Assembly: GCA_003259005.1 (NCBI GenBank)
Contig: QLII01000001.1
Location: forward strand, 4,356,501 to 4,420,500
Length of the DNA: 64,000 nucleotides
Origin: Spirosoma telluris
GTDB lineage: Bacteria; Bacteroidota; Bacteroidia; Cytophagales; Spirosomataceae
Reading direction: 5' to 3'
Shown: positions 37,219 to 48,095 of the stretch, in pieces
Position numbering within the stretch: position 1 is the first letter of the stretch
Layout of the letters: every line of letters starts with the position of its first letter
The notes under the pieces: generated by a model
Told to the model about the DNA's origin: nothing
The model's input: the letters and a program-made list of their open reading frames with translations, nothing else
Databases searched by the model: none
Made by a program: the position numbers and the translations under genes

Positions 37219-37253
37219 CAAAGGTAGTCAACGATATTTGTATGTGCAAACAA
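37219..37253 (-). promoter_or_regulatory. marR promoter with overlapping operator
   Basis: On the minus strand TTTG (37247-37250) and TACCTTTG (37219-37226) are spaced 20 nt, matching the Bacteroidota -33/-7 consensus. The 16-bp palindrome TTGTATGTGCAAACAA (37238-37253) covers the -33, so bound regulator would block the polymerase. Confidence 0.7.
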
Positions 37254-37286
37254 TATTTAAAAAAAGTAAATAGTAGAGTGAGTGAA

Positions 37287-37374
37287 GTAGGTGGAGTAAG
37301 GTAAATAAGTGGAGTAACTCAAATAGTCTCGACCTCACTCCACCAACTCCACTTATTTACCTTACTCCACCTAC
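37287..37374. repeat. Long perfect inverted repeat, GTGGAGT family, copy 3
   Basis: Arms of 29 nt (37287-37315 and 37346-37374) are perfectly complementary around a 30-nt loop. The left arm and its upstream flank contain GAGTGAAGTAGGTGGAGT, shared with the repeat at 33478. It lies just past the ctlX stop and before the marR promoter. Confidence 0.85.
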
Positions 37375-37382
37375 TCCACAAT

Positions 37383-38310
37383 TTACTTCCTTGGAAGATG
37401 TACTTCGGCCATCATACAGCGGGCGGAACCCCCGCCATTGCGTTCAATCGTAGCCAGATCGAAGTGAACCAGGGTAGCATAATCGTCTAACTGATCGACT
37501 TGCTTGGGTGTAAGGGACGCTAAAGCGCGGGTCGACATGACCAGTAGCTTCTGGCCTTTTTTCGTTTTCACCATCAGCATATTACCGGCAAAGCTGGCCA
37601 TTTGCTCCAGTGAAATCTCTATTACCCGTTTATTCAGATTTTCCAGTTCCTGGCGAACCATGAGCCGTTCATCGGGATCGGTGATAGCCGCCAGACAGAC
37701 CACGGCACATGAATCTGCAATGCACATGAGCACGTTGGTATGATAAACGGCTTGCCCATTGGCATCGGCCGCACTGAATACAACCATCCGATAACCCGTT
37801 TGGCGGCTAAACTCAGCCAGTACATCTGGATGTGTACGGGGGACAGGCTGGCAAAGGCCACGCGATTCATACGATCAAACACCAGGCTACCCGTGCCTTC
37901 CAGAAATTTTCCCTCCTGCTCAAAGTGAGTTAAGTCGATAATTTTATCAACATGATAATTTCTGGCCAGATCATCGATTATATCTTGCCGACGTTCGAGT
38001 CTACGATTTTCAGCCTGCATGGGATAGAGCACAACCCGACCACTCGCATGAAAAGAGACCCAGTTGTTTGGAAAGATAGAGTCGGGGTATGGGGTTCAAC
38101 CGTATCTTCATACACCATCACATCAACACCCAGGGCCTCTAACTGACGGGCCATTTCATCGAATTCACGCTGGGCATCTTCCTGGGCTACATAGTTCGAT
38201 TGCTTAGCCAGTTTGCTATCCTGAAATGCGTTGGATTCGGCAGTCTGTTCGTTAAACCCAAAGCGAACAGGGCGAATCATTAAAATACGGGAAGTAGCCT
38301 GAGATTGCAT
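37383..38310 (-). CDS. ctlX: Citrulline utilization hydrolase CtlX (frame broken twice)
   Basis: The protein belongs to the amidinotransferase/arginine deiminase superfamily, CtlX group: ILMIRPVRFGFNEQTAESNA, FQ, PNNWVSFH after frame repair, and GTGSLVFDRMNRVAFASLSP. Breaks are in the G runs 38084-38087 (PHTPDSIFPNNWVSFHASGR restored) and 37838-37842 (SPRTHPDVLAEFSRQTGY restored). The repaired protein has 309 residues, the family length, and ends with NGGGSARCMMAEVHL, which carries the catalytic Cys. CtlX of Francisella hydrolyses citrulline to ornithine, carbon dioxide and ammonia. The arginine deiminase gene upstream would supply citrulline. Confidence 0.88.
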
Positions 38311-38709
38311 AATAGTCTGTGAATCAGTTAGCCAGTGAATCGGTTAGTCCCTACCACTGAATCCGTCAGCAAATTAGCACCGATGCATCAATTGTTCAAC
38401 GATTTAGATAAACAGTCCTATATTCTTGCTTAAACTATTGTCATCCCACTAGTGCTCGTCCAATTTAGTTTATATAGATTCTTTAGATCCTATCGTATTG
38501 ACAATTAGATACGATAGAATTAACCGCGCGGGCGTCGGACGGCCGATGCCGCCCCGAGAATCTATAGAAACAATAGAATCTATTTTGCCTAAGCACTAGT
38601 ACTTTAATAAAATAGATTCTACTAGATTCTATTGTTGCTATTAGGCTGATTATCAAATCAAAAAGAATCTATCAGAATCCTATAGAATCTAAATTGGAAG
38701 AGTACCCGT
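38311..38709. repeat. Repeat-rich spacer between arginine deiminase and ctlX
   Basis: CACTAGTGCTCGTCC at 38450 and AAGCACTAGTACT at 38592 bracket a stretch containing AGATCCTATCGTATTGACAA opposite AGATACGATAG, a GC-rich CCGCGCGGGCGTCGGACGGC block and many AGAATCTAT motifs. The AATCTATTTTG...CACTAGTGCT segment is shared with 35486-35512. No gene is present; the spacer separates the two genes of the pathway by 400 nt. Confidence 0.5.
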
Positions 38710-40224
38710 TCAAATTTCCTCTCGTAATAACGGTAAACTCATACAGTGAGACCCTCCCCGCGCCCGACTCAGCTCAGCAGAAGGAAGCATAATAAAGGTA
38801 TTTTCGATGGTGTCGGGCGAGGATTGACCCCGCTCGAATCGCTCCAATAGCTTACCCGCCCCAATGACCTCAAAACCAGCGGCCCGGAATGCATCTGCCG
38901 TTTTTTCATTTCGATCGTACCCAACTACTACACCATCTTTCAAGGCCAGTAGATTACAGGAGTCGGTCCATTGCTCACGGGCACCAAATGGAAATTCATT
39001 ATTTCCGGAATAGATAAACTGGACTGGCTCAGTAGCGCCCAGATCATTAATACTAATATCAGCCAATAGGTCTTCCAGGTTTTCGATTTCGATGGGTTTG
39101 TGTTCCAACCCCTTCATAAATTGCAGAATTTTCAAATCCTCCGAAACATCTTTGGGGGCGAAAAAGTGAATAACATCTCGCTTCCTGGCTTCATCACCGG
39201 TTCTCGCCAGGGCACCTAACAAGACCCATACATTACGCTTCACCTGCGTGAACACGGTATCAATGTGCATGTAATCTCGCTTTTTCGGAATTTTAATGAC
39301 CGTTACCTTATCGACCAGATTTTTACTAAAGACCAATCGCATGACTTGTTGAGCTGCGTATAGAGTGGTGCGTTCGCTAACGCCTATCATCAAATGCCGC
39401 TTAGCAATCATCATGACGTCTCCTCCTTCGAGCGTTGAGCGGGTTATATCACGGTTTATATCGGCATCGGGAAGCAGAAAAGCGTGTTCGTTATCTGGAA
39501 TTTCAATGATTTTGTCCTGATAGTCCGCAAATAAAGAATGATGAAAGAAAATATACTGTGCCAGCAGGGCCTCGCGGGTACGAGCCAGTTTAGCTGGTTT
39601 ATTGAGCAGGATATGGTCATTGATAACGATGCCAATATCGCGGGTAAAAATAAAGTTCGGTAAAGGGGCAAACAACATTGTCAGATCAGGCAGCGAGCCT
39701 GAAATCATAATCTTAGCTAGTTCAGCCGGCTCGTGCTGGTTTAATTGCTGCTGCGTACGAAAGGACGTTCGTTCGATTCCGCAGATGGCTGCAATCAGTC
39801 GAATACGAATAGCTTCGTCGGCTAGAATATCAGCCAGAAGTGACTGAATATCAATAACTTTATCCGACTTAAAATAGGCAGTATGATCAGGTTTAAAAAA
39901 TGACCGATCCGAATCAGGCCCAATCTTGGCTATGTTACCTCGTACTTTATCCGGATCTAAAAAATAGAGCAGAATCTTCACATAATAATCGTATTCATCC
40001 CGGCGCATCATATCCAGATGTACGATATCTTCAAATAGCCAATCCTGGGCTTTAGAGGGTACAACCTTACCTAACCCCCGATCAGGACTGTGAATGAGCA
40101 ACCGCTTGAGTGTACCTATTTCGGAAGAAACGTTAATATAGGGTAGCTCTGATTTCAGGTGCATATCAATCATCGAATGCTCCATATTGCTAACTTTTTG
40201 CTCGTTTGTCATAGCTAAATCCAA
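38710..40224 (-). CDS. Arginine deiminase family protein
   Basis: The 504-residue protein shows the arginine deiminase plan: SEIGTLKRLLIHSPDRGLGK, NFIFTRDIGIVIND, TLEGGDVMMIAKRHLMIGVS, DYMHIDTVFTQV and the catalytic Cys near residue 494 in ARGGSHCMSLPLL. It is about 90 residues longer than ArcA of Pseudomonas, with an insert at about 90-160. It converts arginine to citrulline and ammonia in the cytosol. With CtlX downstream it could make ornithine without ornithine carbamoyltransferase or carbamate kinase, neither of which is present here. Translation could also begin at the second or third Met. Confidence 0.88.
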   Translation of the reverse strand: MDLAMTNEQKVSNMEHSMIDMHLKSELPYINVSSEIGTLKRLLIHSPDRGLGKVVPSKAQDWLFEDIVHLDMMRRDEYDYYVKILLYFLDPDKVRGNIAKIGPDSDRSFFKPDHTAYFKSDKVIDIQSLLADILADEAIRIRLIAAICGIERTSFRTQQQLNQHEPAELAKIMISGSLPDLTMLFAPLPNFIFTRDIGIVINDHILLNKPAKLARTREALLAQYIFFHHSLFADYQDKIIEIPDNEHAFLLPDADINRDITRSTLEGGDVMMIAKRHLMIGVSERTTLYAAQQVMRLVFSKNLVDKVTVIKIPKKRDYMHIDTVFTQVKRNVWVLLGALARTGDEARKRDVIHFFAPKDVSEDLKILQFMKGLEHKPIEIENLEDLLADISINDLGATEPVQFIYSGNNEFPFGAREQWTDSCNLLALKDGVVVGYDRNEKTADAFRAAGFEVIGAGKLLERFERGQSSPDTIENTFIMLPSAELSRARGGSHCMSLPLLREEI

Positions 40225-40613
40225 CCCGTATTTACCTACGGCTATTGGCTTCGAGATTGCAAGGTACGGGATTGATAAAGGAAATAAAATGGGGTTATGT
40301 TATCACTATTCAACCGGCATTTTTATAAAACTCTATAGCTCTATAGGATAATTATACTATTTGCTTAAATAAAGTACGCATTGATATACTTAAATTCTAT
40401 AATATTAACTTACTTTGATACATTAGGGTTTTTTGGTATACAAATTGTAGGGAAAGCAAAATTTGTATATTTTACATATAATCTATAATCAACTAAGTAT
40501 TAGTTACCTAATTATACATAAAATATCCTTTTTTTTACCTCTTCTAGACAAACGGCATATTTTTTGGCTAAGCTGTAGTCGTGTTGTTACATGCATCTAC
40601 AAATCATACGCAT
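40225..40613. other. AT-rich intergenic region between divergent genes
   Basis: No gene is seen. The stretch is very AT-rich (for example TTTGTATATTTTACATATAA at about 40470) and must hold the promoters of arginine deiminase (minus) and of the giant repeat gene (plus). TATTTTTTGG at about 40558, one base off the -7 spacing, is a candidate for the latter. Confidence 0.4.
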
Positions 40614-43600
40614 ATGCCCACTTTTATTGCACAAAGAACTAACTGGTTAGTTCCGCTTATTGTACTATTTGTAATAAGTTCGTTACCGGTTTTAGGACAA
40701 ACAATTACGGGGACAGTATACAGGGACTTTAACAGTGATGGTAAGTATACGAGCATACCATCCTCTGGAACATACGTCTATGGAGAGCCTGGCGTCTCAG
40801 GAGTGATCGTTAAAGCGTATAACGCCAGTGGCGTTGCCTCTGCCTCTGCCACTACGAACGCAGGCGGATCATACACGCTAACCGTTGGTTCATCCAGCCA
40901 ATTTAGGATTGAGTTTACCAGTCTGCTTACGGGTGACTATGAAAGCTTTCGCGGAACGGGCAGTGCCACATCCGTACAGTTCGTCAATGGAGGTACCAGC
41001 AATGTAAATCTGGGCGTGAACTACCCCGTTGACTATTGCCAGCTAGATCCACTGGTCATAGTACCTTGTTATGTAAACGGGAATTCTACGGGAACAGGTT
41101 CGGGCACGGCAGTAGCTGCCAATCGGGATGTACTGATTTCTTTACCTTATAGCAGCACAGGCGACTCCCCCACAGAGAATCCCATTGCTCTCAACAGTCA
41201 GCTTGGTACTGTATATGGCGTCGCCTATCAACGAGAAGCTAAATACATTTTCACTTCGGCCTTCCTTAAGCGGCACTCAGGCCTTGGCCCCGGTGGTGCA
41301 GGCGCAATCTATCTTACAAAATCGTCAGGTACAACCTATACCCACTCGGTATTTGCTACCTTACCAACGGCTATTACCGCTGTTACGGCTGCTGGCAGTA
41401 CAACAGTAGCCTCCAATACAACGCGAGGACTTTCAACTTCAGCAGCCTCTGCCAACTATGATCCATTGATATTTGACCAGGTAGGCAAAGCGGGGCTAGG
41501 TGATATGGAACTATCAGATGATGGTACTGAGCTGTTCGTCGTCAACTTAGGAGACCGGAAGTTATATCGAATTCCGATTGTTAATCCTACCAGCGCCACA
41601 CCAACTCCCGGAACGATCACTAGCTATACAATACCTACTCCTACGCAAACCTCAGGGAGTCAATTTCGTCCTTTTGGGTTAAAGTACTATCGAGACCGGG
41701 TGTACGTTGGTGGGGTTACCACTAACGAAGCCGTGTCGACCACAGTAAGTTTCGGGGTAGGTTCGACAAGCAACACGCCGTTGATCACTCGGGATACAAC
41801 GGGCATGAAAGCCGTTGTCTATGAATTTAATCCTGCAAATGGCAGTTTCACAACTGTCCTGACCTTTCCGCTTACCTATAAAAAAGGAGCATCTGACAAT
41901 GACCAGACAGGATCAAGCCGGGCTGATCGCTGGTTCCCCTGGGTTAGTGTGCAACCCTCTTACCCCAACCCAACAGCCGGGCAACTTCCTAACCGATATG
42001 CCCGAAATGACCTCGCCAATGCCAGCCATCCCCAACCCTGGCTGACTGATATTGAAATTGATGTTGATGGGTCAATGATCATAGCCCTTCGTGACCGTTT
42101 TGGCGAACAGTATGGCAACCAAAACTACGGTACAGATGCCCCCAGTACGCAATTATATCGGGCCATTGCTCCTGGTGATATTCTACGAGCGGGTAAATGT
42201 TCCCCCAATGTCAATCAGTGGACAATCGAGAGTAATGCTAAGCTATGTAATGGGGTAGCCACATTAGGTGCCGGCACGAATCAGGGGATTGGGGGGGAGA
42301 ATATTATTATGCCGATGCTATAAGTTCAGGCAATGCCAATGGCCCCTATCACGTAGAGATGGCCCTGGGAGGGTTAGCGTTATTACCGGGATATGGTGAA
42401 GTGCTCTCTACTGCCATGGACCCTACAGACAATACAGATGCAAATGGGCTGAGAAAATTTAAATCGGATGGCTCGGGCAGTCCTGCCACCAGCACACAAA
42501 TCTTTTATAGCGGTAATAATGTAGCAACTTATGGGAAGGGAAATGGGCTCGGCGATGTAGGTCTGGCTTGTAATCTGGCTCCTATTCAAATTGGCAACCG
42601 GGTTTGGGTTGATTCAAACAACAATGGTATCCAGGATCCTGGCGAAGGCCCTCTAGCCGGGGTAAAGGTTACTCTATCCGGGCCAGGACTGACCTCGCCT
42701 GTTAGTGTAACAACCAACGCTAGCGGTGAATATTATTTCTCCAGTTCCACGAGCGGCACAGCAGCTACTGGCTATGCCTATAGCCTGACAGGGTTAACCA
42801 GCGGCAGCTCGTACTCCTTAACCTTCCCAACCAGCGCCAGTGCTGGTACACTGCTGCTTAGTAACAAACCTAACTCGGCTACGGGCACTAATACGGATGT
42901 AATTGACACAGATCCTAACGCAGCTGGCCTTATCAGCTTCACGCTGGGCCAGGCAGGTGAGAATAACTTCTCATATGATGCTGGCTATGCACCCTGTATT
43001 CCGCCCTCTTTAACGGCCATAGCTAGTAGCAATACGGTATGTTTAGGAACACCGATTACCCTAACCGCTCAAATTAGTCCAGCTGATAGTTATACATATA
43101 CCTGGAGTGCCCCAGCCAGTGTTACACTCACAGGAGCTACTACTGCTACAGCTACCGCTATCGGCTTACCGACTGGCACAACCACATTCACAGTTACAGC
43201 AAGTAGCAGTCCTATATGTTCAACATTAACAACTGTTTCCGTAACAGTTAACCCGCTACCAACAGCAAGCCTGACCTCTGCCACTATTTGTGCTGGTCAG
43301 TCCACAACGATCACTGCTACGGGAGGCACCAGTTACAGTTTCTCCAATGGAACCGTTAACACTACGGGATTACTAGTGGTCTCGCCGGTCAGCACCACGG
43401 CTTATTCAGTAACTGTGGCCAATGCCAGCGGTTGTACAAGCAGCACAACCTCTGCGGTGACAGTCAATCCTTTGCCTACGGCAAGTATGATATCGGCTCC
43501 CTCGGCCACTATTTGCGTTGGTCAGTCCGTAACTCTGACAGCCACCGGAGGTTCTAGCTATACCTTCTCCAACGGAACTGTAAATAACACTGGCTTACTG

Positions 43601-46600
43601 GTTGTGAGTCCTGTTAGCACCACGGCTTATTCAGTAACAGTAACCAATGCCAGTGGTTGCAAAAGCACTACAACTGCTTCCGTAACAGTCAACCCGCTGC
43701 CAACAGCAAGCCTGACCTCTGCCACTATTTGTGCTGGTCAGTCCACAACGATCACTGCTACGGGAGGCACTAGTTACAGTTTCTCCAATGGAACCGTTAA
43801 CACTACGGGATTAGTAGTGGTCTCACCGGTCAGCACCACGGCTTATTCAGTAACCGTGGCCAATGCCAGCGGATGCAGAAGCACCACTACGGGCACCGTG
43901 ACAGTGATGCCACAGGCAGTGCTGAGCCTACAGGCCAGCGCTACGCTGGTCACCGTGGGATCACCTCTTAGCCTGTCAGCTATTGGCTGTGTGGGTACGG
44001 TCAACTGGTCCACCGGCGCTACCGGAGCCACCCTCAGCGTCACACCAGCCAATCCGACTAACACCTATTCGGCTACCTGTACCACCGGACCAGGCTGTTT
44101 CACCACTGCGTCAATCACAGTCAATACCGCTCCCCCGCTAGTCTGGTCGTCCTCTCGGCCACGGTTTGTTATGGCAATTCGGCTACCCTGGTTGCTTCGG
44201 GCTGTACGGGCACGGTGACCTGGAGCAACAGCACTACCGGGCTTACACTGATCACCCCTGCCCTGACCAACTCCACCAGCTATACGGCCACCTGTACCAC
44301 CGGAACCGGTTCGACCACCACCGCGGTGGGCAACGTGACAGTGATGCCCCAGGCAGTGCTGAGTCTGCAGGCCAGCGCTACGCTGGTCACCGTGGGATCA
44401 CCTCTTAGCCTGTCAGCTATCGGCTGTGTGGGTACGGTCAACTGGTCCACCGGCGCTACCGGGGCCACCCTGAGTGTCACACCAGCCAGCCCGACCAACA
44501 CCTATTCAGCCACCTGTACCACCGGACCGGGCTGTTTCACCACTGCGTCAATCACGGTCAATACCGCTCCCCCCGCTAGTCTGGTCGTCCTCTCGGCCAC
44601 GGTTTGTTATGGCAATTCGGCTACCCTGGTTGCTTCGGGCTGTACGGGCACGGTGACCTGGAGCAACAGCACCACCGGGCTTACACTGATCACCCCTGCC
44701 CTGACCAACTCCACCAGCTATACGGCCACCTGTACCACCGGAACTGGTTCGACCACCACCGCGGTGGGCACCGTGACAGTGATGCCCCAGGCGGTGCTGA
44801 GTCTGCAGGCCAGCGCTACGCTGGTCACCGTGGGATCACCTCTTAGCCTGTCAGCTATTGGCTGTGTGGGTACGGTCAACTGGTCCACCGGCGCTACCGG
44901 GGCCACCCTGAGTGTCACGCCAGCCAATCCGACCAACACTTACTCGGCTACCTGTACCACCGGACCGGGCTGTTTCACCACTGCGTCAATCACAGTCAAT
45001 ACCGCTCCCCCGCTAGTCTGGTCGTCCTCTCGGCCACGGTTTGTTATGGCAATTCGGCTACCCTGGTTGCTTCGGGCTGTACGGGCACGGTGACCTGGAG
45101 CAACAGCACTACCGGGCTTACACTGATCACCCCTGCCCTGACCAACTCCACCAGCTATACGGCCACCTGTACCACCGGAACCGGTTCGACCACCACCGCG
45201 GTGGGCAACGTGACAGTGATGCCCCAGGCAGTGCTGAGTCTGCAGGCCAGCGCTACGCTGGTCACCGTGGGATCACCTCTTAGCCTGTCAGCTATTGGCT
45301 GTGTGGGTACGGTCAACTGGTCCACCGGCGCTACCGGGGCCACCCTGAGTGTCACACCAGCCAGCCCGACCAACACCTATTCAGCTACCTGTACCACCGG
45401 ACCGGGCTGTTTCACCACTGCGTCAATCACGGTCAATACCGCTCCCCCCGCTAGTCTGGTCGTCCTCTCGGCCACGGTTTGTTATGGCAATTCGGCTACC
45501 CTGGTTGCTTCGGGCTGTACGGGCACGGTGACCTGGAGCAACAGCACCACCGGGCTTACGCTGATCACCCCTGCCCTGACCAACTCCACCAGCTATACGG
45601 CCACCTGTACCACCGGAACCGGTTCGACCACCACCGCGGTGGGTACCGTGACAGTGATGCCCCAGGCGGTGCTGAGTCTGCAGGCCAGCGCTACGCTGGT
45701 CACCGTGGGATCACCTCTTAGCCTGTCAGCTATCGGCTGTGTGGGTACGGTCAACTGGTCCACCGGCGCTACCGGGCCACCCTGAGTGTCACACCCGCCA
45801 ATCCGACCAACACTTACTCGGCCACCTGTACCACCGGACCAGGCTGTTTCACCACTGCGTCAATCACAGTCAATACAACGCCTAATTGTTCGATTAGTCT
45901 AACCACAAGTAGCTTACCAAGCGGTATTGTTGGCCAACTCTATAGTGCAACCCTAGCAGCAGCAGGGGGGATTGAACCCTACAGTTTCTCTATTGCAGCA
46001 GGCACACTACCTACTGGACTGATACTCAGCACTAACACTGGTGTTATCAGTGGCATACCTACTACTAATGGTAGCTTTAGCACCACAGTGGTTATAACCG
46101 ATAGCCAGAGCTGTTCCTTATCCGTGCCTTTAAGTGTGCTTAAAATCGACCTGGCACCCCTATGCAACATGAGCGCCGTGGTAACCCCTGGGCTATGCAA
46201 TACAGCCACGAATACATTTACTCTTTCTGGAACAATTGCCCTGACGAACAATGCCACCGGAGGAATCATCGTTTTGGCAGACGGCCTGCAAAGTACATCT
46301 GTCAGTGTTAGCAATGCAGAAACAGCCATTCCCTTCTCTGTGACGGGACTCTTATCGGATGGCTCCCCCCATTTACTACTAGCCACACTGAGCGGATGTG
46401 GCACTACCAGCACCACCTATACAGCCCCACAGAGCTGCTCTATTACGCCATTGCCCACCCTATCGTTGGAAAAATTGGTCGATAAGTCCAAGGCTAAAAT
46501 CGGGGACGTGCTTACCTATACCATCGTGGTAACCAACAGTGGCACAACAGCGGGAACCAATGTCGTTGTTCGGGATTCCAGCACAACTGGACTAACCTAC

Positions 46601-47383
46601 CTTGCCAATTCTGCGACTGCTCCCGTAGGGACGACGTTTATCCAGGGATTGCCATTTAGTACCTGGACAATCGGGTCTATCAACGCTGGACAAAGCCTTT
46701 CGCTCACCTTCCAGGCCAGAGTCGATAGCTCAGGTATCCTCTACAACAAGGCAACCATCCCAGGGGATACGGCAACTGTTTGCACCTCCGTCCCTTTCAT
46801 CATGTGTGCAGGAGACTCCTATGAATTTACACTCACCGCACCCACAGGACGAAGTAGCTACAAATGGTACAAGGATAATGTCGAAATTAGTGGTCAAACC
46901 ACCAATGTGCTCACTGTTACCGGACCCGGCACCTACAGTCTGGCGGTCGATAATGTCTCTGGTAAATGTCCTGACTTCAGTTGCTGCCCCTTCATCATCG
47001 AAGAGGATAGCCTGCCTACCTTCCAGGCACTGGCCTTACCCGCCACCTGTGCGGGCAACCAGGCTCAGGCAAATGGTAAAATCGTGCTGAGTAGCTACAA
47101 CCCGGCTTACACCTATCAGTACTCGTTGGGTAGTAGCTTCAATGAGGCTGCTGTCCTGTCGGGGGCTGCTCAGGTTATTCCTGCAGGGGGCGTACTGATG
47201 AGCAATCTGGCCAGTCCGGCCACGACACAGGCCTACACGATTCGGGTCTACAACGCATCGGGTTGTTACACGGATGTGACGGTACTGCTGCTGCCCACTG
47301 TTTGTGGTTGTCCGCCTGAGGTGTGTGTGCCTTATGTGATCAGCCAATCCAAGCGAGCCAAACGAATTGGCGATCCCAGATAG
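40614..47383 (+). CDS. Giant secreted SdrD-B/Ig-like/DUF11 repeat protein (frame broken four times)
   Basis: The ATG at 40614 gives a signal peptide (LFVISSLPVLGQ). In order: a CnaB/SdrD-B-like domain (GTVYRDFNSDGKYTS), a propeller-like region (YIFTSAFLKRHSGLGPGG, GLGDMELSDDGTELFVVNLG), a second SdrD-B domain (IGNRVWVDSNNNGIQDPGEG), PKD/Ig-like repeats, four to five tandem 146-residue modules, a putative Ig (He_PIG) domain, a DUF11 domain (VDKSKAKIGDVLTYTIVVTN) and a Cys-rich tail ending RAKRIGDPR. Breaks lie in runs 42291-42297, 44132-44136, 45007-45011 and 45774-45776; adding one base to each gives about 2,250 residues in one frame. It is probably a cell-surface adhesin or matrix protein. 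Confidence 0.85.
43898..45880 (+). repeat. Tandem ~438-nt coding repeats (146-residue double Ig module)
   Basis: The unit start GTGACAGTGATGCC occurs at 43898, 44335, 44773, 45210 and 45648, spaced 437, 438, 437 and 438 nt. Copies 1 and 3 have five C in the CCCCCGCTAG run; copies 2 and 4 have six. Copies 1 and 3 are also more alike than 1 and 2, so a higher-order 875-nt unit was duplicated. Confidence 0.92.
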
Positions 47384-47438
47384 ACCATAAATAGCTGTAA
47401 ACACGAGTCATCCCGAATTTTGGGTCTAACTAAACAAG

Positions 47439-47491
47439 CGAAAACCTCCTGAACTTTGTAGTTTGGCAAACTACAAAGTTCAGGAGGTTTT
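47439..47491. terminator. 26-bp perfect palindrome after the giant gene
   Basis: Arms at 47439-47464 and 47466-47491 are exact complements with a single G between them, containing CCTCCTGAACTTTGTAG. It ends in GGTTTTC. It is 56 nt past the stop and probably terminates transcription, although perfect palindromes with such small loops are also seen in mobile repeats. Confidence 0.6.
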
Positions 47492-47531
47492 CTAATGAAT
47501 ACTGCGGCAAAAAAACCAATTCTGAGCAAGA

Positions 47532-47558
47532 ATGGCCACTATCAGTGGGCCTTTTTTA
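47532..47558 (+). terminator. Terminator-like hairpin GGCCACT/AGTGGGCC with T run
   Basis: GGCCACT-ATC-AGTGGGCC is followed by TTTTTT. It lies at the edge of the IS982 remnant and could be part of it. Confidence 0.45.
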
Positions 47559-47559
47559 C

Positions 47560-48095
47560 TAACAGCGCTTAACCTAGTTCACTCAAAGCATTGTTGAGGA
47601 ATTAACTACATTGATCGATGTGCGGCACGCACCTTTACCCAACTTCCGATCACTTTGCTGTGCTTTCGGCAACGCATAATGACCTACTATTGAGCAAATA
47701 GGGCATAAGCTGGTTTTTCATCTTAGCACGTACTTTGGTAATTAGGTGTAACCCGCGCTCATAAAAGTGTTCAAAGAGCACACTTAAATAGCCTTTGTCG
47801 CCAATGCAATGCCCTTTTAAATGATCTAATAAATAATGCAGGACTTGATGATTGTTGTCAGCCACATTCCCTGTTGTTAACAAGAAACTTACGATTTCAC
47901 CAAACTGATTGATCACCAGGTGAATTTTAAGGCCGAAGAACCAGCCCGTAGAACTCTTGCCTCGGGCAGCGATGTCGGCAAAGACCCGATGGGAATGAAT
48001 GCGACGATTGTCACAGACAGGAAGTTTTTTACTGTCCACAAAATAAGTACCGGTAAACTGGCTTTTACGACAGCGACGGAAATATAATGTGTAAA
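47560..48095 (-). pseudogene. IS982-family transposase remnant
   Basis: The longest open part (minus strand 48039-47650, readable in frame up to about 48095) encodes the C-terminal half of an IS982 transposase: FRRCRKSQFTGTYFVDSKKL, PVCDNRRIHSHRVFADIAAR, TGWFFGLKIHLVINQFGEIV, TTGNVADNN and KGHCIGDKGYLSVLFEHFYE. The N-terminal ~110 residues are missing, the end is frameshifted (NFLNNALSEL and VKKAHW are legible out of frame), and no terminal inverted repeats are recognised. It cannot be active. Confidence 0.8.

Noticed and set aside
41185..45721. Many open frames on other strands inside the giant gene
   Set aside because: They are shadows of the Thr/Ser/Val-rich repeat codons and recur with every repeat copy.
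43898..45880. CRISPR-like regular repetition
   Set aside because: The periodic units are about 438 nt, lie in frame within a coding region and encode Ig-like modules; there are no short repeats with unique spacers.
47439..48095. Complete IS element bounded by the 26-bp palindrome
   Set aside because: The palindrome is a self-contained hairpin, not a pair of element ends, and no matching end is found on the other side of the transposase fragment.
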